Made by a program: the position numbers and the translations under genes
Notes under the pieces: model-generated
The model's input: the letters and a program-made list of their open reading frames with translations, nothing else
Databases searched by the model: none
Told to the model about the DNA's origin: nothing
Shown here: in pieces, positions 27,401 to 37,378 of the stretch
How positions within the stretch are numbered: the stretch's first letter is position 1
Layout: each line of letters begins with the position of its first letter
Origin: Paraburkholderia sp. PGU19
GTDB lineage: Bacteria; Pseudomonadota; Gammaproteobacteria; Burkholderiales; Burkholderiaceae
NCBI RefSeq assembly: GCF_013426915.1
Contig: NZ_AP023179.1
Span: 2,604,001 to 2,668,000, forward strand
Direction of reading: 5' to 3'
DNA length: 64,000 nt

Positions 27401-27991
27401 ATGTCACTCATCGTCGCTGGACGTTTCACCACTTTCCCCGCCGCCGAAGACGCCGCGCAAAAGCTCTTCGACAACGGCTTTCCCGGTGAAGACGTCACGC
27501 TGTTTTTCGTCAATCCGCGTGGCCAGCATGCGCGCCATCCGCTCGACGAACACGCTGCCGCCCCGCCCACGATCTCCTCCGCGCCACCGCCGACGCACCC
27601 TCGCCATCACCACGCGGTGACGATCGGCGCCGTCGCGGGCGCCGTGATCGGCGTCGCAGTGTTCACCGCGTTTTCGGCGTCGATGCCCGTCGTCGTGATC
27701 GCGGCGGGTGTCGGTGCGTATCTCGGGTTGGTGGTGGGCAAGATGGCCCAGGCGCGCAGCGGTCCGCATGAGCATCACGACGTCGTGCATCACGAGATGC
27801 GCAACTCGGGCGTGCTCGTCGCCGTGCATGTGTGCCCGGAGAACCAGTTGGAAGCGGCGCGGATTCTGCGCGAGGCGGGCGGCGCCGATATCGAGCGGGC
27901 GACCGGTCACTGGCAACGCGGGAGATGGGCCGATTTCGATCCGCGTCAGACGCCTGTGCCGCTCACTGAGCTTAACCAGCAGCAGGCGTGA
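27401..27991 (+). CDS. YflT/general-stress-like membrane protein with His-rich segments
   Basis: 196 residues. The N-terminal domain (AGRFTTFPAAEDAAQKLFDNGF) resembles the heat-induced stress protein YflT fold. Two membrane helices near the centre (TIGAVAGAVIGVAVFTAFSA, VVVIAAGVGAYLGLVVGKMA) contain small-residue zipper patterns. They are flanked by His-rich stretches (PRHHHAV and GPHEHHDVVHHE). A soluble C-terminal ferredoxin-like part follows (VAVHVCPENQLEAARILREAG). The role is unknown. The histidines might bind metal. Confidence 0.75.
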   Translation: MSLIVAGRFTTFPAAEDAAQKLFDNGFPGEDVTLFFVNPRGQHARHPLDEHAAAPPTISSAPPPTHPRHHHAVTIGAVAGAVIGVAVFTAFSASMPVVVIAAGVGAYLGLVVGKMAQARSGPHEHHDVVHHEMRNSGVLVAVHVCPENQLEAARILREAGGADIERATGHWQRGRWADFDPRQTPVPLTELNQQQA

Positions 27992-28027
27992 CGGGTTCGA
28001 CGGTTCGAAAGACGCCTGGCTGGAAAC

Positions 28028-28056
28028 GAAAACGGCAGCCTGCGAGGGCTGCCGTT
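28028..28056 (-). terminator. Terminator of otsA
   Basis: A 10-bp stem (28031-28040 with 28047-28056) and, on the minus strand, a following gttttcgtttcc. It lies 54 bp beyond the otsA stop. Confidence 0.75.
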
Positions 28057-28109
28057 CGTGAACCTGCGCGTCCCGCGAGGCCGCGCGATCTTACTCATCT
28101 CACGCGATT

Positions 28110-29531
28110 TCAGACCGTGACGTCCGCGCGCTTGACGGCCTTCTCCGTCACCGACGAAGCCGTCGCGACATTCCGCAAATCGGCAAGGAACGTATCGCGC
28201 CATACCGACAGGTTGTTCTCGCGCAGCGGCGCCATCATGTCCGCGTGACGCGCCTGGCGCTCGGCGAGCGGCATCGACAGCGCGCGCTCCAGCGCCTCGG
28301 CCATCTGCGACAGATCGAACGGATTGACGACCAGCGCGCCTGGCAACTGCTCGGCCGCGCCCGCGAACTGCGAGAGCACCAGCACGCCGGGATCGGCCGG
28401 GTCCTGCGACGCGACGTATTCCTTTGCGACGAGGTTCATCCCGTCGCGCAGCGGCGTCACATAGCCGACCTGCGACTGACGGAACAGCGCCATCAGCAGA
28501 TTGCGCTCGTACTTGCGATTCAGGTATTGGATAGGCGTCCAGTCCAACTGCGCAAAGCGGCCATTGATGCGCCCCGCCTCGCCTTCCAGCGTCTGCCGGA
28601 TGCGTTGATACGTCTGCACATCGGCGCGTGTCGGCGGCGCGATCTGCACGAGCGACACGCGGCCATGCCAGCCGGGCGCGCTCTGCAACAGACGCTCGAA
28701 TGCCTGGAAGCGCTCGACCAGCCCTTTCGAATAGTCCAGCCGATCCACGCTCATGATCAGCTTGCGGCCGCGCATGCCGTCGCGCAGACTACGCACCGGC
28801 TTGCGGTCGGTGAACTGCTCGGCAGCCTTGGCAATCGCGTCGGGATAGATGCCGATCGGGTACGCCGCCACCTTCAGGAAGCGGCCGTACGCGTGAATCA
28901 TGTTCTCGTCGCTCGACGTGCCGTGCTTGCCGCGCTCGATGTAATCGACGAACGACTGCCGGTCCGCGTCCGTCTGGAAACCGACCACATCGTAGCTGCA
29001 CATGCACTTCACAAGTTCCTCGTGCGGCGGAACGGTACGCATCACTTCCGGCACCGGAAACGGAATATGCAGGAAGAAGCCGATCGGATTCTTCACGCCC
29101 AGATCGCGCAGGCAGCGCGCGAACGGCAACAGGTGATAGTCGTGCACCCAGATGATGTCGTCGGGCTTAAGCAATTCCTTCAACTGCTTCGCGAGCGTCA
29201 CGTTCACCCGCAGATAGCCGGCATATTCCTGCCGGTCGTAGCGCGACAGATCATTTCGGTAGTGGAACGTCGGCCATAGCGTCGCATTCGAGAAACCGCG
29301 GTAGTACTGGTCGTAGTCGCGCTTGGTCAGCCCCACGGTGGCGTAGGTCACGTTGCCCTGTTTCTCGATGACGGGCGGCGACGACTCGGCGACGGTCTCG
29401 CCACTCCAGCCGAACCACACTCCTCCCGTTTCCTTCAGGGCGTCCAGCACTCCGATTGCGAGACCGCCCGCTGCGGGGCGTCCTTCCTGAGTCGGCGCGA
29501 CGCGGTTTGAAACGACGATCAATCTGCTCAT
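28110..29531 (-). CDS. otsA: Alpha,alpha-trehalose-phosphate synthase
   Basis: 473 residues of the GT20 family, which makes trehalose-6-phosphate from UDP-glucose and glucose-6-phosphate. Visible: SRLIVVSNRVAP start, the VWVHDYHLLPFA-type motif as IIWVHDYHLLPF, SVDRLDYSKGLVERFQAFE, and the LRDGMNLVAKEYVASQ nucleotide-sugar site. No phosphatase (otsB) is adjacent on either side, so trehalose release depends on a gene elsewhere. Trehalose is an osmo- and stress protectant, consistent with the DUF883 and YflT-like neighbours. Confidence 0.96.
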   Translation of the reverse strand: MSRLIVVSNRVAPTQEGRPAAGGLAIGVLDALKETGGVWFGWSGETVAESSPPVIEKQGNVTYATVGLTKRDYDQYYRGFSNATLWPTFHYRNDLSRYDRQEYAGYLRVNVTLAKQLKELLKPDDIIWVHDYHLLPFARCLRDLGVKNPIGFFLHIPFPVPEVMRTVPPHEELVKCMCSYDVVGFQTDADRQSFVDYIERGKHGTSSDENMIHAYGRFLKVAAYPIGIYPDAIAKAAEQFTDRKPVRSLRDGMRGRKLIMSVDRLDYSKGLVERFQAFERLLQSAPGWHGRVSLVQIAPPTRADVQTYQRIRQTLEGEAGRINGRFAQLDWTPIQYLNRKYERNLLMALFRQSQVGYVTPLRDGMNLVAKEYVASQDPADPGVLVLSQFAGAAEQLPGALVVNPFDLSQMAEALERALSMPLAERQARHADMMAPLRENNLSVWRDTFLADLRNVATASSVTEKAVKRADVTV

Positions 29532-29732
29532 TGCGGCTCCACCTCATTCAGTTGACTGTACATGCGGTGATACTCCGCCTTACGGCACGCAAGTCCTATG
29601 CCGTCACGCGCGAAAAGACGGAATAAAAATGTACGTAAATGTGACAGGCGAGCAAAAACTAGCTGCGCCCAGGCACGCGCGCAGCAGATTTTTCGCTCGA
29701 CGATCCGGCCGGAACCGGCGGGAAAAGTGGCT

Positions 29733-29945
29733 TCAGGCGTCCTGCTCGGAGCCCAGGTCGCGCTGGTATTCCAGCCCTTCCTGACGCGTGCCGCCCTGGT
29801 TGTGATCCCCGTCTGGCGGTGCGCCGGGCGCCGGGCGGTTCTGCTGCGCCGGGTCCGGTCCGACGGGGGGATTGCCCGAGCCGCCGGCTGGGCGCTGGTC
29901 GCGCTTCGAATGACGCGCGGAGCGCCGCAATGCGGGATGTCTCAT
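29733..29945 (-). CDS. Small Arg/Gly/Pro-rich protein, 70 residues
   Basis: Not recognised. The ATG is preceded by ggaggcgtccatc, a GGAGG site at ideal spacing, which is the best evidence for a real gene. Low-complexity, likely disordered sequence (KRDQRPAGGSGNPPVGPDPA) ending EYQRDLGSEQDA. No membrane helix. It is on the same strand as, but 200 bp beyond, the otsA start. Confidence 0.55.
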   Translation of the reverse strand: MRHPALRRSARHSKRDQRPAGGSGNPPVGPDPAQQNRPAPGAPPDGDHNQGGTRQEGLEYQRDLGSEQDA

Positions 29946-30138
29946 GATGGACGCCTCCAGGGGAAGGCCAGTGCCCGGACAGGGTTTGCCCGGGCCGCAT
30001 CACACTAGTCTATGCCGATGAACGTAAATTGCCGGTAAAAAGTTCGGCGGTTTTGTAACGCGTACAGAGCGCGGGCCCGTTGATTGCATTCGGCGCGCGA
30101 AACCCCGGTTGCGCCGCGCCATTCCGAATACGAAAAGG

Positions 30139-30360
30139 TCAGAATTCCGGCAGCAGCGTCATGCGCGCGCTCGTATGCGGCGTTTGCGAAGGCTGCGACG
30201 GCGGGTCGCCGATAGCGGGCGTATCGGGGTCGGTGGGTTCACGCGTCGGATCGGGCACCGTATCGGGCGGGTCCGGCTCGGGTGGCGTGCTCGGCGTAAT
30301 GGGTTCGGGGCGGTGCGCGTGGATTTCGTAGACAGCGTGGACGGCGTCATGGTCCGGCAT
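30139..30360 (-). CDS. Small Pro/Asp-rich protein, 73 residues
   Basis: Not recognised. It begins MPDHDAVHAVYEIHAHRPEP and continues with a Pro/Asp/Thr-rich disordered stretch (STPPEPDPPDTVPDPT). ATG at 30360 has a GGGAG ribosome site (gggagcccgacc). The frame extends to 30477 without a ribosome site. It follows the sigma-54 response regulator gene at a distance of about 160 bp on the same strand. Confidence 0.6.
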   Translation of the reverse strand: MPDHDAVHAVYEIHAHRPEPITPSTPPEPDPPDTVPDPTREPTDPDTPAIGDPPSQPSQTPHTSARMTLLPEF

Positions 30361-30516
30361 GGTCGGGCTCCCTGTTTTCGTTCGATGTCGCCAGCGCTTC
30401 GCGCGCAAGCGACTGTTGAACCAAACCAGCAAGGCATGTGCCGTTGTGTCGCTGTCCGCCGTAGCGGACAGCGGCAAAATCCCGCCATATCACTTATGTC
30501 ATCGAGCGCGACGCGC

Positions 30517-31923
<1,407 letters not shown>

Positions 31924-32251
31924 CGCGTATGGAAAGCTCGTAAGTGCTGGTCATGGATACGCGCAGCCTGCGTCTCGCCGGAAGTTGCGAACGACGAAAG
32001 CGCCCGCGCGCTGCGATTTTCAAGCATACGCTCGCATCACAGCGACGGACGCCTCAACCGGAAAAACTTTCCGAATTAACGCATCTACGCAACAATTACC
32101 GCAAATTTTGCTATAAAATGCACTTATTGTTGTGCTTTTTGCTCATTATAAGGCCTCGAATCGAAAAAACATCAACTCGCATACGAGGCGGCGCACGGTC
32201 GTATCAAATTGCATTCGGCCGTGCGCTTCAGTGCCGGGCGTCAGTGCCGGT
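31924..32251. other. AT-rich region upstream of the sigma-54 response regulator
   Basis: 328 bp with no gene. On the minus strand TATAAT (32150-32145) and TTGATG (32175-32170) are spaced 19 bp, a long spacer, so this is a tentative promoter for the regulator. A gcaaattttgc palindrome lies at 32101-32111. Confidence 0.4.
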
Positions 32252-32518
32252 TTAGCTGCGTGGAAACGGCCACGCGTCCCCGTGATCCGCGCCGTTGCCG
32301 TTGTGCAGATGTTTGGCGGGCGTGGGCGCAACCTGCGCGCCCGGTGCATCCGGCGCAGGTTGCGCCGCTTCCGTCACGGCGCCGCCCTCGCCTTCCCAGC
32401 GCGTCAGATCGCGCGCGAGCGGTTGCTGCGCGGCGCGCTGCTTTTGCACCCAGCGCCATGCCAGTACGCCGCCCACGGCGAACAGGGCGCCGAATACGCC
32501 GATCCTGGGTCGTGCCAT
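32252..32518 (-). CDS. Small membrane-anchored protein, 88 residues
   Basis: Not recognised by family. N-terminal membrane helix (IGVFGALFAVGGVLAWRWVQ) then a basic and Pro/Ala-rich tail (KQRAAQQPLARDLTRWEGEG). ATG at 32518 has an aaggagttcaac site. It lies 69 bp downstream of the DUF883 gene on the same strand, an arrangement that recalls the E. coli yqjD-yqjE-yqjK envelope stress operon, though homology is not established. Confidence 0.7.
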   Translation of the reverse strand: MARPRIGVFGALFAVGGVLAWRWVQKQRAAQQPLARDLTRWEGEGGAVTEAAQPAPDAPGAQVAPTPAKHLHNGNGADHGDAWPFPRS

Positions 32519-32587
32519 GTTGAACTCCTTGCTGTCGTGAATGGAAAGGGCAGCGGCCACGCGGCCGCCGCGCCGGATTGGCGCCGC

Positions 32588-32905
32588 TCAGCGCGCGGCG
32601 AGCATGCCGAGCACGAAGCCGACGCCGGCCGCGATGCCCAGCGCCCGCCACGGGTTCTGGCGCACGTATCGCTCGGTCTGGACGGTGGCGCTGCGGTAAC
32701 GCCGCTGGGCCGAGGTCTGCGCGTCGGCGAGCGCGTTCTGCACGGAATCGACGTGCGTGCGCAGCCGCTCACGCAGCGCGTCGAGGCCTTCGCCCGGCAC
32801 AGCCGCCGCGAGTCGCAGCATTTCTTCTGAATCGGTCAACAGCACGTTGAGATCCTGGACAAGTTTTTGCCGGCCCAACGCGAGCTGTTCAGTGGTTTCC
32901 GTCAT
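32588..32905 (-). CDS. DUF883 (YqjD/ElaB-like) membrane-anchored protein
   Basis: 105 residues. A long amphipathic helical region (residues 5-80, heptad-like) is followed by the typical C-terminal anchor VRQNPWRALGIAAGVGFVLGMLAAR. E. coli relatives YqjD/ElaB are stationary-phase, tail-anchored, ribosome-associated proteins. The ATG follows aggagattgca. It is first in a two-gene minus-strand unit. Confidence 0.9.
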   Translation of the reverse strand: MTETTEQLALGRQKLVQDLNVLLTDSEEMLRLAAAVPGEGLDALRERLRTHVDSVQNALADAQTSAQRRYRSATVQTERYVRQNPWRALGIAAGVGFVLGMLAAR

Positions 32906-33348
32906 TGCAATCTCCTGTTCCGGCGCGGGGACCGGATTTGTCCCGTCTGACGACGGGCGGTTCCGGTGTCATGCGCCATCTCCTGTCCGTCGCAACGGTC
33001 GTTCCTGGCATCCTCGTGCGATCCACGGGTACCCAGCAAGTTCCGCAAAACGCGGCGCAACTGAAGACCGCGCGAAGGCCGCGCGCAGGCATGCGTGAAG
33101 CAGACAAAGTTGCCGACACGCCGCGCGCGTCGCGCAACTTTTGCCGGCAACGCGTGTCGATCGTACGTTAACGTTTGCGAACTGCCTGCGAACGGCAAAC
33201 CTGCATGCGCCTTGCCGGAAATGGCGCGTGAGTGGTTAAATTGCCTTTTGTGAGATAGTGGACCACTCTTACGAGGCAATCCACGCTCTCGATACTGGCC
33301 TGCGCCATTCACGACACCCACCCGAAATTGCACAGGACACCCTTGCCT
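32906..33348. other. Divergent intergenic region between DUF883 and the second sigma-54 activator
   Basis: 443 bp without a gene. It must hold promoters in both directions. I saw no -24/-12 site with correct spacing and no strong -35/-10 pair. Confidence 0.5.
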
Positions 33349-34404
33349 ATGTCGTCAACCGATCTGGACTCGCCCGCCACCGAAGCCGATGGCGGCGGTG
33401 CGTCTCCGGCGAAGCAACGCGCGGCGGAAAACGTCCCGGGACTGAAGTCGTACGGCACGCTGTACGGCTCGTCGCCCGTCATGCTGGATCTCTACAAACA
33501 GATCGACCGCGTGGCCGCGACCGATGCGACCGCGCTCATCATCGGCGAATCGGGCACGGGCAAGGAGCTGATCGCGCGCACGATTCACGACCATAGCGCG
33601 CGCAAGGGCGGCGCGTTCGTCGCCGTCAACTGCGGCGCGATACCCGACGAACTGATCGAAGCCGAACTGTTCGGCCATGAAAAAGGCAGCTTCACGGGCG
33701 CGGTCCAGGGCCGCATCGGCTACTTCGAGCATGCGAACGGCGGCACGCTGTTTCTCGACGAAGTCACCGAAATGGCGCCCGTGCGGCAGGTGAAACTGCT
33801 GCGCGCGCTGGAGACGGGCACGTTCTATCGTGTCGGCGGCACCGAGCTGATTCGCGGCGACGTGCGCGTGATCGCCGCGACCAATCGTGACCCGGCCGTC
33901 GCGGTGAAGGAAAACGGCCTGCGCGAAGATCTGATGTACCGGCTCGCCGTGTTCCCGCTGCGCGCGCCGCCGCTGCGCGAGCGCGAAGGCGACCGTGAAC
34001 TGCTGGCCGTGCATTTCCTTGACGAGCTCAACCGCCAGGAAGGCACGAACAAGGTGTTCAGCAAGCGTTCGATGGAAACGCTGCGCACCTGGTCGTGGCC
34101 CGGTAACGTGCGCGAACTGAAGAACGCGGTGTATCGCGCGTTCATTCTGGCGGAGAAGGCGGTGGAGTTGCCGCATCCGCATCTGATGTCACGCGTGAAG
34201 AAACCCGTGACGGTCGGCGACTCGATGAGCGTGTGGATCGGCACGCCGCTCGCCGATGCGCAGAAGCAGATCATTCTCGGCACGCTCAAGTACTGCGGCG
34301 GCGACAAGCGGCGCGCGGCGAAAGCGCTCGGCGTGAGTCTCAAGACGCTGTACAACCGCCTCAGCACCTACGGCGACGAAGAGTCGAATCACGACGACAA
34401 CTGA
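33349..34404 (+). CDS. Sigma-54 activator without receiver domain
   Basis: 351 residues. A short disordered N-terminus, AAA+ domain (GESGTGKEL Walker [11 protein letters not shown]alker B), and Fis HTH ([20 protein letters not shown]). The sigma-54 contact loop reads GSFTGA rather than the usual GAFTGA. With no receiver or other sensory domain it is probably controlled by expression level or a partner protein. ATG at 33349 is preferred over the frame start at 33328. Two lipoprotein genes follow 370 bp downstream and are candidate targets. Confidence 0.92.
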   Translation: MSSTDLDSPATEADGGGASPAKQRAAENVPGLKSYGTLYGSSPVMLDLYKQIDRVAATDATALIIGESGTGKELIARTIHDHSARKGGAFVAVNCGAIPDELIEAELFGHEKGSFTGAVQGRIGYFEHANGGTLFLDEVTEMAPVRQVKLLRALETGTFYRVGGTELIRGDVRVIAATNRDPAVAVKENGLREDLMYRLAVFPLRAPPLREREGDRELLAVHFLDELNRQEGTNKVFSKRSMETLRTWSWPGNVRELKNAVYRAFILAEKAVELPHPHLMSRVKKPVTVGDSMSVWIGTPLADAQKQIILGTLKYCGGDKRRAAKALGVSLKTLYNRLSTYGDEESNHDDN

Positions 34405-34773
34405 TTCGCGGCGACGCGCGCAGCCTGTTGCGCGCTGATCGTTTTTGCGGTTTTTGCGCGTCCTTCTTCGCACCACCCCTCCCCGCACCAAGTTCGCGGC
34501 TTTCAGTAAAGCCGTCTCTTCTTCAATCGAGCCGCGCCGCACGCAAGCGCTCACGCCAGCCGCGCCCCCATGCCTTGCTCAGGCATGCCAACTGCTGCTC
34601 ACGCGAATCAGAAAGACCGCGACCACGCAGCATCTTTTGCAATTGCTTGCATTTTCCCTATGCCAATTACAAAACGCATCCTGCACAATGCCGCAGCGAA
34701 AAATCAGATGTATCTGCCTTCGCGCTGGCGCGCTCCACACGTCGAAGGCACGAGCAGGAGTGACGACGAAGAA
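34405..34773. other. Intergenic region upstream of the lipoprotein pair
   Basis: 369 bp. The stretch 34630-34680 is AT-rich (catcttttgcaattgcttgc) and the likely promoter area, but no box pair is convincing. A sigma-54 type site was looked for and not found. Confidence 0.45.
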
Positions 34774-35361
34774 ATGCAAAAAGCAATGCACCGTTACAAA
34801 CACGCCGCGCCGCCCAGCGCCATGCGGCGATCGATCTTCCCGAGCGCCACGCTGATTGCAGCCCTGGCCGTCGCCGTCACCACGACGTTGAGCGGATGCG
34901 GATCGCTCTATTCGGAAGGTGCCACGGCGGGCGCCGGTATCGCGGGCGCGGCCATCGCCGCGAAAGTGACGAACAACGCCGCCGTCGCCACGGGTATCGG
35001 CCTTGGCGCCGTCGCCGCGGCGCGCGCAGGTGTGCAGTACTCCGAACGCGTGATCCATCGCAACACCCAGGACAGCATCGCCGTGGTCGCCGGCCCGCTC
35101 GCGGTCGGCGCGGTCGCGCCGTGGAGCATCACGCATTCGGTGCCGATCGAAGAAGACGAGCATGGCCGCGTGACTGTCAGCCGCACGATCAGCGCGGGCG
35201 AACTCGACTGCAAGGAAATCGTCTTCTCCGTCGATAAAATCGCGACGAAGAACGTGCCCGCGTCGAGCGCGTTCTATGTCGCGTCGATCTGCCGCGATGG
35301 CACGGCGTGGAAGTGGGCGTCGGCAGAGCCCGCGACGGAACGCTGGGGCTCGCTGCAATGA
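34774..35361 (+). CDS. Lipoprotein, first of a tandem paralogous pair
   Basis: 195 residues with a lipobox LSGC after the hydrophobic TLIAALAVAVTTT. The next segment is Gly/Ala-rich (AGAGIAGAAIAAKVTNNAAV), then a beta-rich domain ending WKWASAEPATERWGSLQ. Probably outer- or inner-membrane anchored and periplasmic. Function unknown. ATG at 34774 is chosen for the AGGAG located about 15 bp upstream; 34786 and 34822 are alternatives. Its stop overlaps the next gene's start (ATGA), so they form one translational unit. Confidence 0.82.
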   Translation: MQKAMHRYKHAAPPSAMRRSIFPSATLIAALAVAVTTTLSGCGSLYSEGATAGAGIAGAAIAAKVTNNAAVATGIGLGAVAAARAGVQYSERVIHRNTQDSIAVVAGPLAVGAVAPWSITHSVPIEEDEHGRVTVSRTISAGELDCKEIVFSVDKIATKNVPASSAFYVASICRDGTAWKWASAEPATERWGSLQ

Positions 35362-35909
35362 GCGCGCGCCCGTCAACCGGAAACCTGCGGGCGGCGGCTG
35401 TGCGGCTCGCGCTCGTCGGGGCGTTGTGTATCGGCGCGGGCGCGATCGTCAGCGGCTGCAGTTCGGCTTCCGTCGGCGCGGCAGCGGGCGCCGGCGCCGG
35501 CGCGGCGACGGGCATCTTCACCGCGAATCCCGCTGTGGGCATCGGCGTGGGCATTGCCGTGCAGGCCACCACCGATGAAGCCGTCGCGCGCTATATGCGC
35601 GTGATGCACTCGGATCAGCAGAACCTGATAGCGGCGCTGGCGGGCGCGATGCCCGTCGGCGAGACGCGCGACTGGAGCGTCAAGCACTCGCTGCCCATCG
35701 AGAACGGTCACGGACAGGTGCGCGTGACGCGCGCGTTCGCGTCGTCGCTCGCGATCTGCAAGGAGTTCGTGTTCTCGGTCATCGACGGCGACAAGCCCGA
35801 TGCGGAGGTCGACTGGTACACGGCGAGTGCCTGCCAGCAGGACAACAAGGGTTACTGGAAATGGGCGTCGGCCGAACCGGCTGTCGAGCGCTGGGGCAAT
35901 CTGCAGTAA
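35358..35909 (+). CDS. Lipoprotein, second of the tandem pair
   Basis: 183 residues. Signal with lipobox VSGC (LVGALCIGAGAIVSGCSS), a Gly/Ala-rich helix (AAAGAGAGAATGIFTA), and a C-terminal domain ending WKWASAEPAVERWGNLQ, nearly the same as its neighbour's ending. The shared C-terminal motif (WxWASAEPAxERWGxLQ) indicates duplication. It starts inside the stop codon of the upstream gene. Function unknown. Confidence 0.85.
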   Translation: MSARPSTGNLRAAAVRLALVGALCIGAGAIVSGCSSASVGAAAGAGAGAATGIFTANPAVGIGVGIAVQATTDEAVARYMRVMHSDQQNLIAALAGAMPVGETRDWSVKHSLPIENGHGQVRVTRAFASSLAICKEFVFSVIDGDKPDAEVDWYTASACQQDNKGYWKWASAEPAVERWGNLQ

Positions 35910-35956
35910 CGCTCGCGGTGCCGCTGCTCGTAGCGCAGCGCATCGGGACCAAAACA

Positions 35957-35987
35957 AAGGGGAGCCGCGCGGCTCCCCTTCTTTTTA
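35957..35987. terminator. Terminator between the lipoprotein pair and the ABC transporter genes
   Basis: The stem aaggggagccgc pairs with gcggctcccctt (35957-35980), followed by cttttt on the plus strand. It ends the lipoprotein transcript. The opposing ABC transporter transcript probably also ends here, but without a T-run. Confidence 0.85.
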
Positions 35988-36012
35988 CGCGCACGCCATT
36001 CGCGCGCTGCCG

Positions 36013-37356
36013 TCAGGACTCGACGTCCTCAAGGCTGAAAATTTCCGTCTGGTCGTTATACGAGAAGATCTCGGCATAACGGCCCCAGTTGATGACGGCG
36101 TCGAGCGTCTCTTCAGCCGCGCTGTCCGACAGGAAGTCTTCCAGTTCCTGCTCGAAGCGCACGCGCGGCGCGCGGTGTCCCGGCCGCTCGTTCAGCACCT
36201 TCTTGATTCGCGCCGCGAGCGGCACATGCTTGAGCAGATGGTCGGCGAACATCAGCTTGCGCTCCTGCGTGCCGAACTCGGCAAACACGCGCGCGGGCGG
36301 CGTCAGGAAAATATCGCCTTCGCGTACGTCCGCGAAGCCCAGATGCTGCAGCACTTCGGCGATCGGGAACAGGTCGTCCACTTCCAGATGCAATGAACGC
36401 GCGATTTCCGGCATGTCCGCGCGGCCGTGATACGGCGCGGCCGCCAGCGTTTCGATCAGACCCGCCATCAGGTTGGTCGACACGTGCGGCAGCCAGCTAT
36501 GCAGCTCCAGCCCCTTCTTCGTTTTCTCATCCGTTTGACGCGCCGTCATCTTCGCGTAGATGTCGTCGACCAGCCGCCGGAACGCCGGGTCGAGACGGTT
36601 GCGCGGATGCTTGAACGGCACCTTGATCTCGGCGATCACGCGGCCCGGATTCGACGACAGCACGAGGATGCGGTCGCACATGAACACGGCTTCCTCGATG
36701 TTGTGTGTGACGATCAGCACCGACTTGATCGGCATGCGCCCTTGCGTCCACAGGTCCAGCAGGTCGGTACGCAGCGTCTCGGCCGTCAGCACGTCGAGCG
36801 CGGAGAACGGCTCGTCCATCAGCAGCAGTGTCGGATCGACGACCAGCGCGCGCGCAAAGCCGACACGCTGGCGCATGCCGCCCGACAGTTCGCGCGGATA
36901 CGCGTTCTCGAAGCCATCGAGACCGATCAGATCGATCGCGGCGAGCGCGCGTTCGCGGCGCGCACGCGCACCGACGCCGAGCGCCTCGAGACCCGCTTCC
37001 ACGTTCTGCAGCACGGTCAGCCACGGAAACAGCGCGAAGGTCTGGAACACCATCGCGACGCCTTCGGCAGGCCCTTTGAGCGGCTTGCCCATGTAGGTCA
37101 CTTCGCCGTCCGTCGGCTCGATCAGGCCGGCGATGATACGCAGCAGCGTCGACTTGCCCGAGCCCGAGCGACCGAGCAGCCCGACGATCTCGCCTTCGCG
37201 CAGCGACAGATTGGCGTCGTCGAGAACCAGCAGTTCGCCTTGGGTCTTGTTGAACCCGCGGCACACGTCCTTGACGCGCAGGATTTCTTCGCCGAGGCGC
37301 GGCGGCATCGGCGGCGTCTGGATCGGCGCGGCGGTTACGGTTTTCGGATTTTGCAT
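36013..37356 (-). CDS. ABC transporter ATPase with C-terminal AAA-associated domain
   Basis: 447 residues. The N-terminal ABC domain (residues 20-260) has Walker A GRSGSGKST, signature LSGGMRQR and Walker B LLLMDEPFSALD, of the nitrate/sulfonate/taurine group. The C-terminal 180 residues form the AAA-associated domain found in a Proteobacterial subgroup of these ATPases, where it is a likely regulatory module. Pairs with the fused permease upstream (22 bp gap). No periplasmic binding protein gene is next to them, so the substrate is unknown. Confidence 0.88.
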   Translation of the reverse strand: MQNPKTVTAAPIQTPPMPPRLGEEILRVKDVCRGFNKTQGELLVLDDANLSLREGEIVGLLGRSGSGKSTLLRIIAGLIEPTDGEVTYMGKPLKGPAEGVAMVFQTFALFPWLTVLQNVEAGLEALGVGARARRERALAAIDLIGLDGFENAYPRELSGGMRQRVGFARALVVDPTLLLMDEPFSALDVLTAETLRTDLLDLWTQGRMPIKSVLIVTHNIEEAVFMCDRILVLSSNPGRVIAEIKVPFKHPRNRLDPAFRRLVDDIYAKMTARQTDEKTKKGLELHSWLPHVSTNLMAGLIETLAAAPYHGRADMPEIARSLHLEVDDLFPIAEVLQHLGFADVREGDIFLTPPARVFAEFGTQERKLMFADHLLKHVPLAARIKKVLNERPGHRAPRVRFEQELEDFLSDSAAEETLDAVINWGRYAEIFSYNDQTEIFSLEDVES

Positions 37357-37378
37357 CGCGTTATGCCTTCAATGAATC

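Noticed and set aside
33180..33265. Sigma-54 (-24/-12) promoter before the second activator (tggcgcgtgagtggttaaattgc)
   Set aside because: The distance between the GG and GC pairs is too long for a sigma-54 site.
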